A stretch of 15,532 bases of DNA from Goniomonas avonlea. Lineage: Eukaryota > Cryptophyceae > Goniomonadida > Goniomonadaceae. Below the pieces are notes generated by a model. That model did no database searches. It was given only the letters and a program-made list of their open reading frames with translations, and had not been told where the DNA came from. This document shows, piece after piece, positions 15,281-15,532 of the stretch. Each line of letters begins with the position of its first letter. The first letter of the stretch is position 1. Position numbers and translations under genes: made by a program. The stretch covers positions 1 through 15,532 of the forward strand of contig QUTJ01031708.1 of NCBI GenBank assembly GCA_003573635.1, given 5' to 3'.

Positions 15281-15532
15281 GTGAGATACTGGACGCAATG
15301 TCTTCTCAAACTCGGGCACCAGCCAGTGTCTTCTCAAACTCACGCACCAGCCAGTGTCTTCTCTACTCATGCACCAGCCAGTGTCTTCTGACACTCACGC
15401 ACCAGCCAGTGTCTTCTCTACTCAGGCACCAGCCAGTGTCTTCTCTACTCACGCACCAGCCAGTGTCTTCTCTACTCATGCACCAGCCAGTGTCTTCTCA
15501 CACTCTCGCACCAGCCAGTGTCTTCTCTACTC
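15281..15532 (+). other. Intron 10 (start only; at least 252 bp)
   Basis: Donor CTTGTG|GTGAGATAC, the closest match to the GTRAGT consensus in the window. The intron body is almost wholly the minisatellite and reaches the window end, so the acceptor is not seen. The exon frame would stop at 15389-15391 (TGA) if the donor were not used. Confidence 0.7.
15300..15532 (+). repeat. 27/28-bp direct tandem repeat (minisatellite), at least 8 copies
   Basis: Each copy begins GCACCAGCCAGTGTCTTCT, and a 7-9-base variable tail follows. Copies: 15316-15343 (28), 15344-15370 (27), 15371-15398 (28), 15399-15425 (27), 15426-15452 (27), 15453-15479 (27), 15480-15507 (28) and 15508-15532 (cut by the window). 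A partial copy lies at 15300-15315. The 27-bp form ends in TCTACTCA plus one base. The 28-bp form ends in AAACTCAC, ACACTCAC or ACACTCTC. The cores match over 19 bases in all copies, so the array is young or kept uniform. The mixed lengths break any reading frame, which supports a non-coding place. Confidence 0.93.

Noticed and set aside
15300-15532. CRISPR-like array or a coding 9-residue (A-P-A-S-V-F-S-T-H) repeat
   Set aside because: Units are contiguous with no spacers, so not CRISPR. Lengths of 27 and 28 bp break the frame and a TGA lies at 15389, so a conserved coding repeat is unlikely.
1-15532. Bacterial origin, because large Ig-repeat adhesins occur in bacteria
   Set aside because: At least five introns are forced by stops or frame changes, and REJ regions are eukaryotic.

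Overview
This window is the inside of one very large, intron-containing gene on the + strand of a nuclear eukaryotic genome. GT-AG introns restore a single reading frame from base 3 to base 15280, with no stop codon. The first and last exons visible are both cut by the gene running on. Neither the start codon nor signal peptide (upstream) nor the C-terminal part (downstream) is present. The module combination (TIG-like, bacterial-Ig-like, filamin-type, REJ), the short introns of 55-95 bp and the GC-rich, balanced codon use suggest a free-living unicellular eukaryote (protist or alga). I cannot name the lineage from sequence alone. Nothing looks bacterial: there are no ribosome binding sites, operons or short intergenic gaps.

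The spliced product is about 4807 residues within the window. Numbering residue 1 at bases 3-5, the layout is as follows. Residues 1-656 are a degenerate TIG/IPT-like array (seven whole units and one cut unit of about 86 residues). Residues 658-1443 are about seven units of a beta-sandwich repeat with a QP...D-GGN...F-T-N-L signature. Residues 1444-1588 are a distinct module of about 145 residues. Residues 1589-4136 are about 23 filamin/ABP280-type repeats with R-D-x-F-G-N, A-G-x-Y and G-S-P-F marks. From residue 4137 there is a REJ (receptor for egg jelly) region, which leaves the window incomplete. REJ regions occur in polycystin-1/PKDREJ-type membrane proteins, so GPS, PLAT and transmembrane segments may follow downstream; that is inference.

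Nine complete introns and one cut intron are supported. Exon 1 (at least 3.8 kb), exon 2 (2.7 kb), exon 4 (3.3 kb) and exon 8 (2.6 kb) are long. One filamin unit at 11356-12171 is split over four exons. Two introns (7153-7209 and 14709-14768) have lengths divisible by three and no in-frame stop. They can be read through as protein, and only the repeat or domain register reveals them. The last intron starts at 15281 and holds a 27/28-bp minisatellite that runs to the window end. No RNA gene, transposon, CRISPR array or second protein gene was found. The antisense open frames look like shadows of the coding exons.
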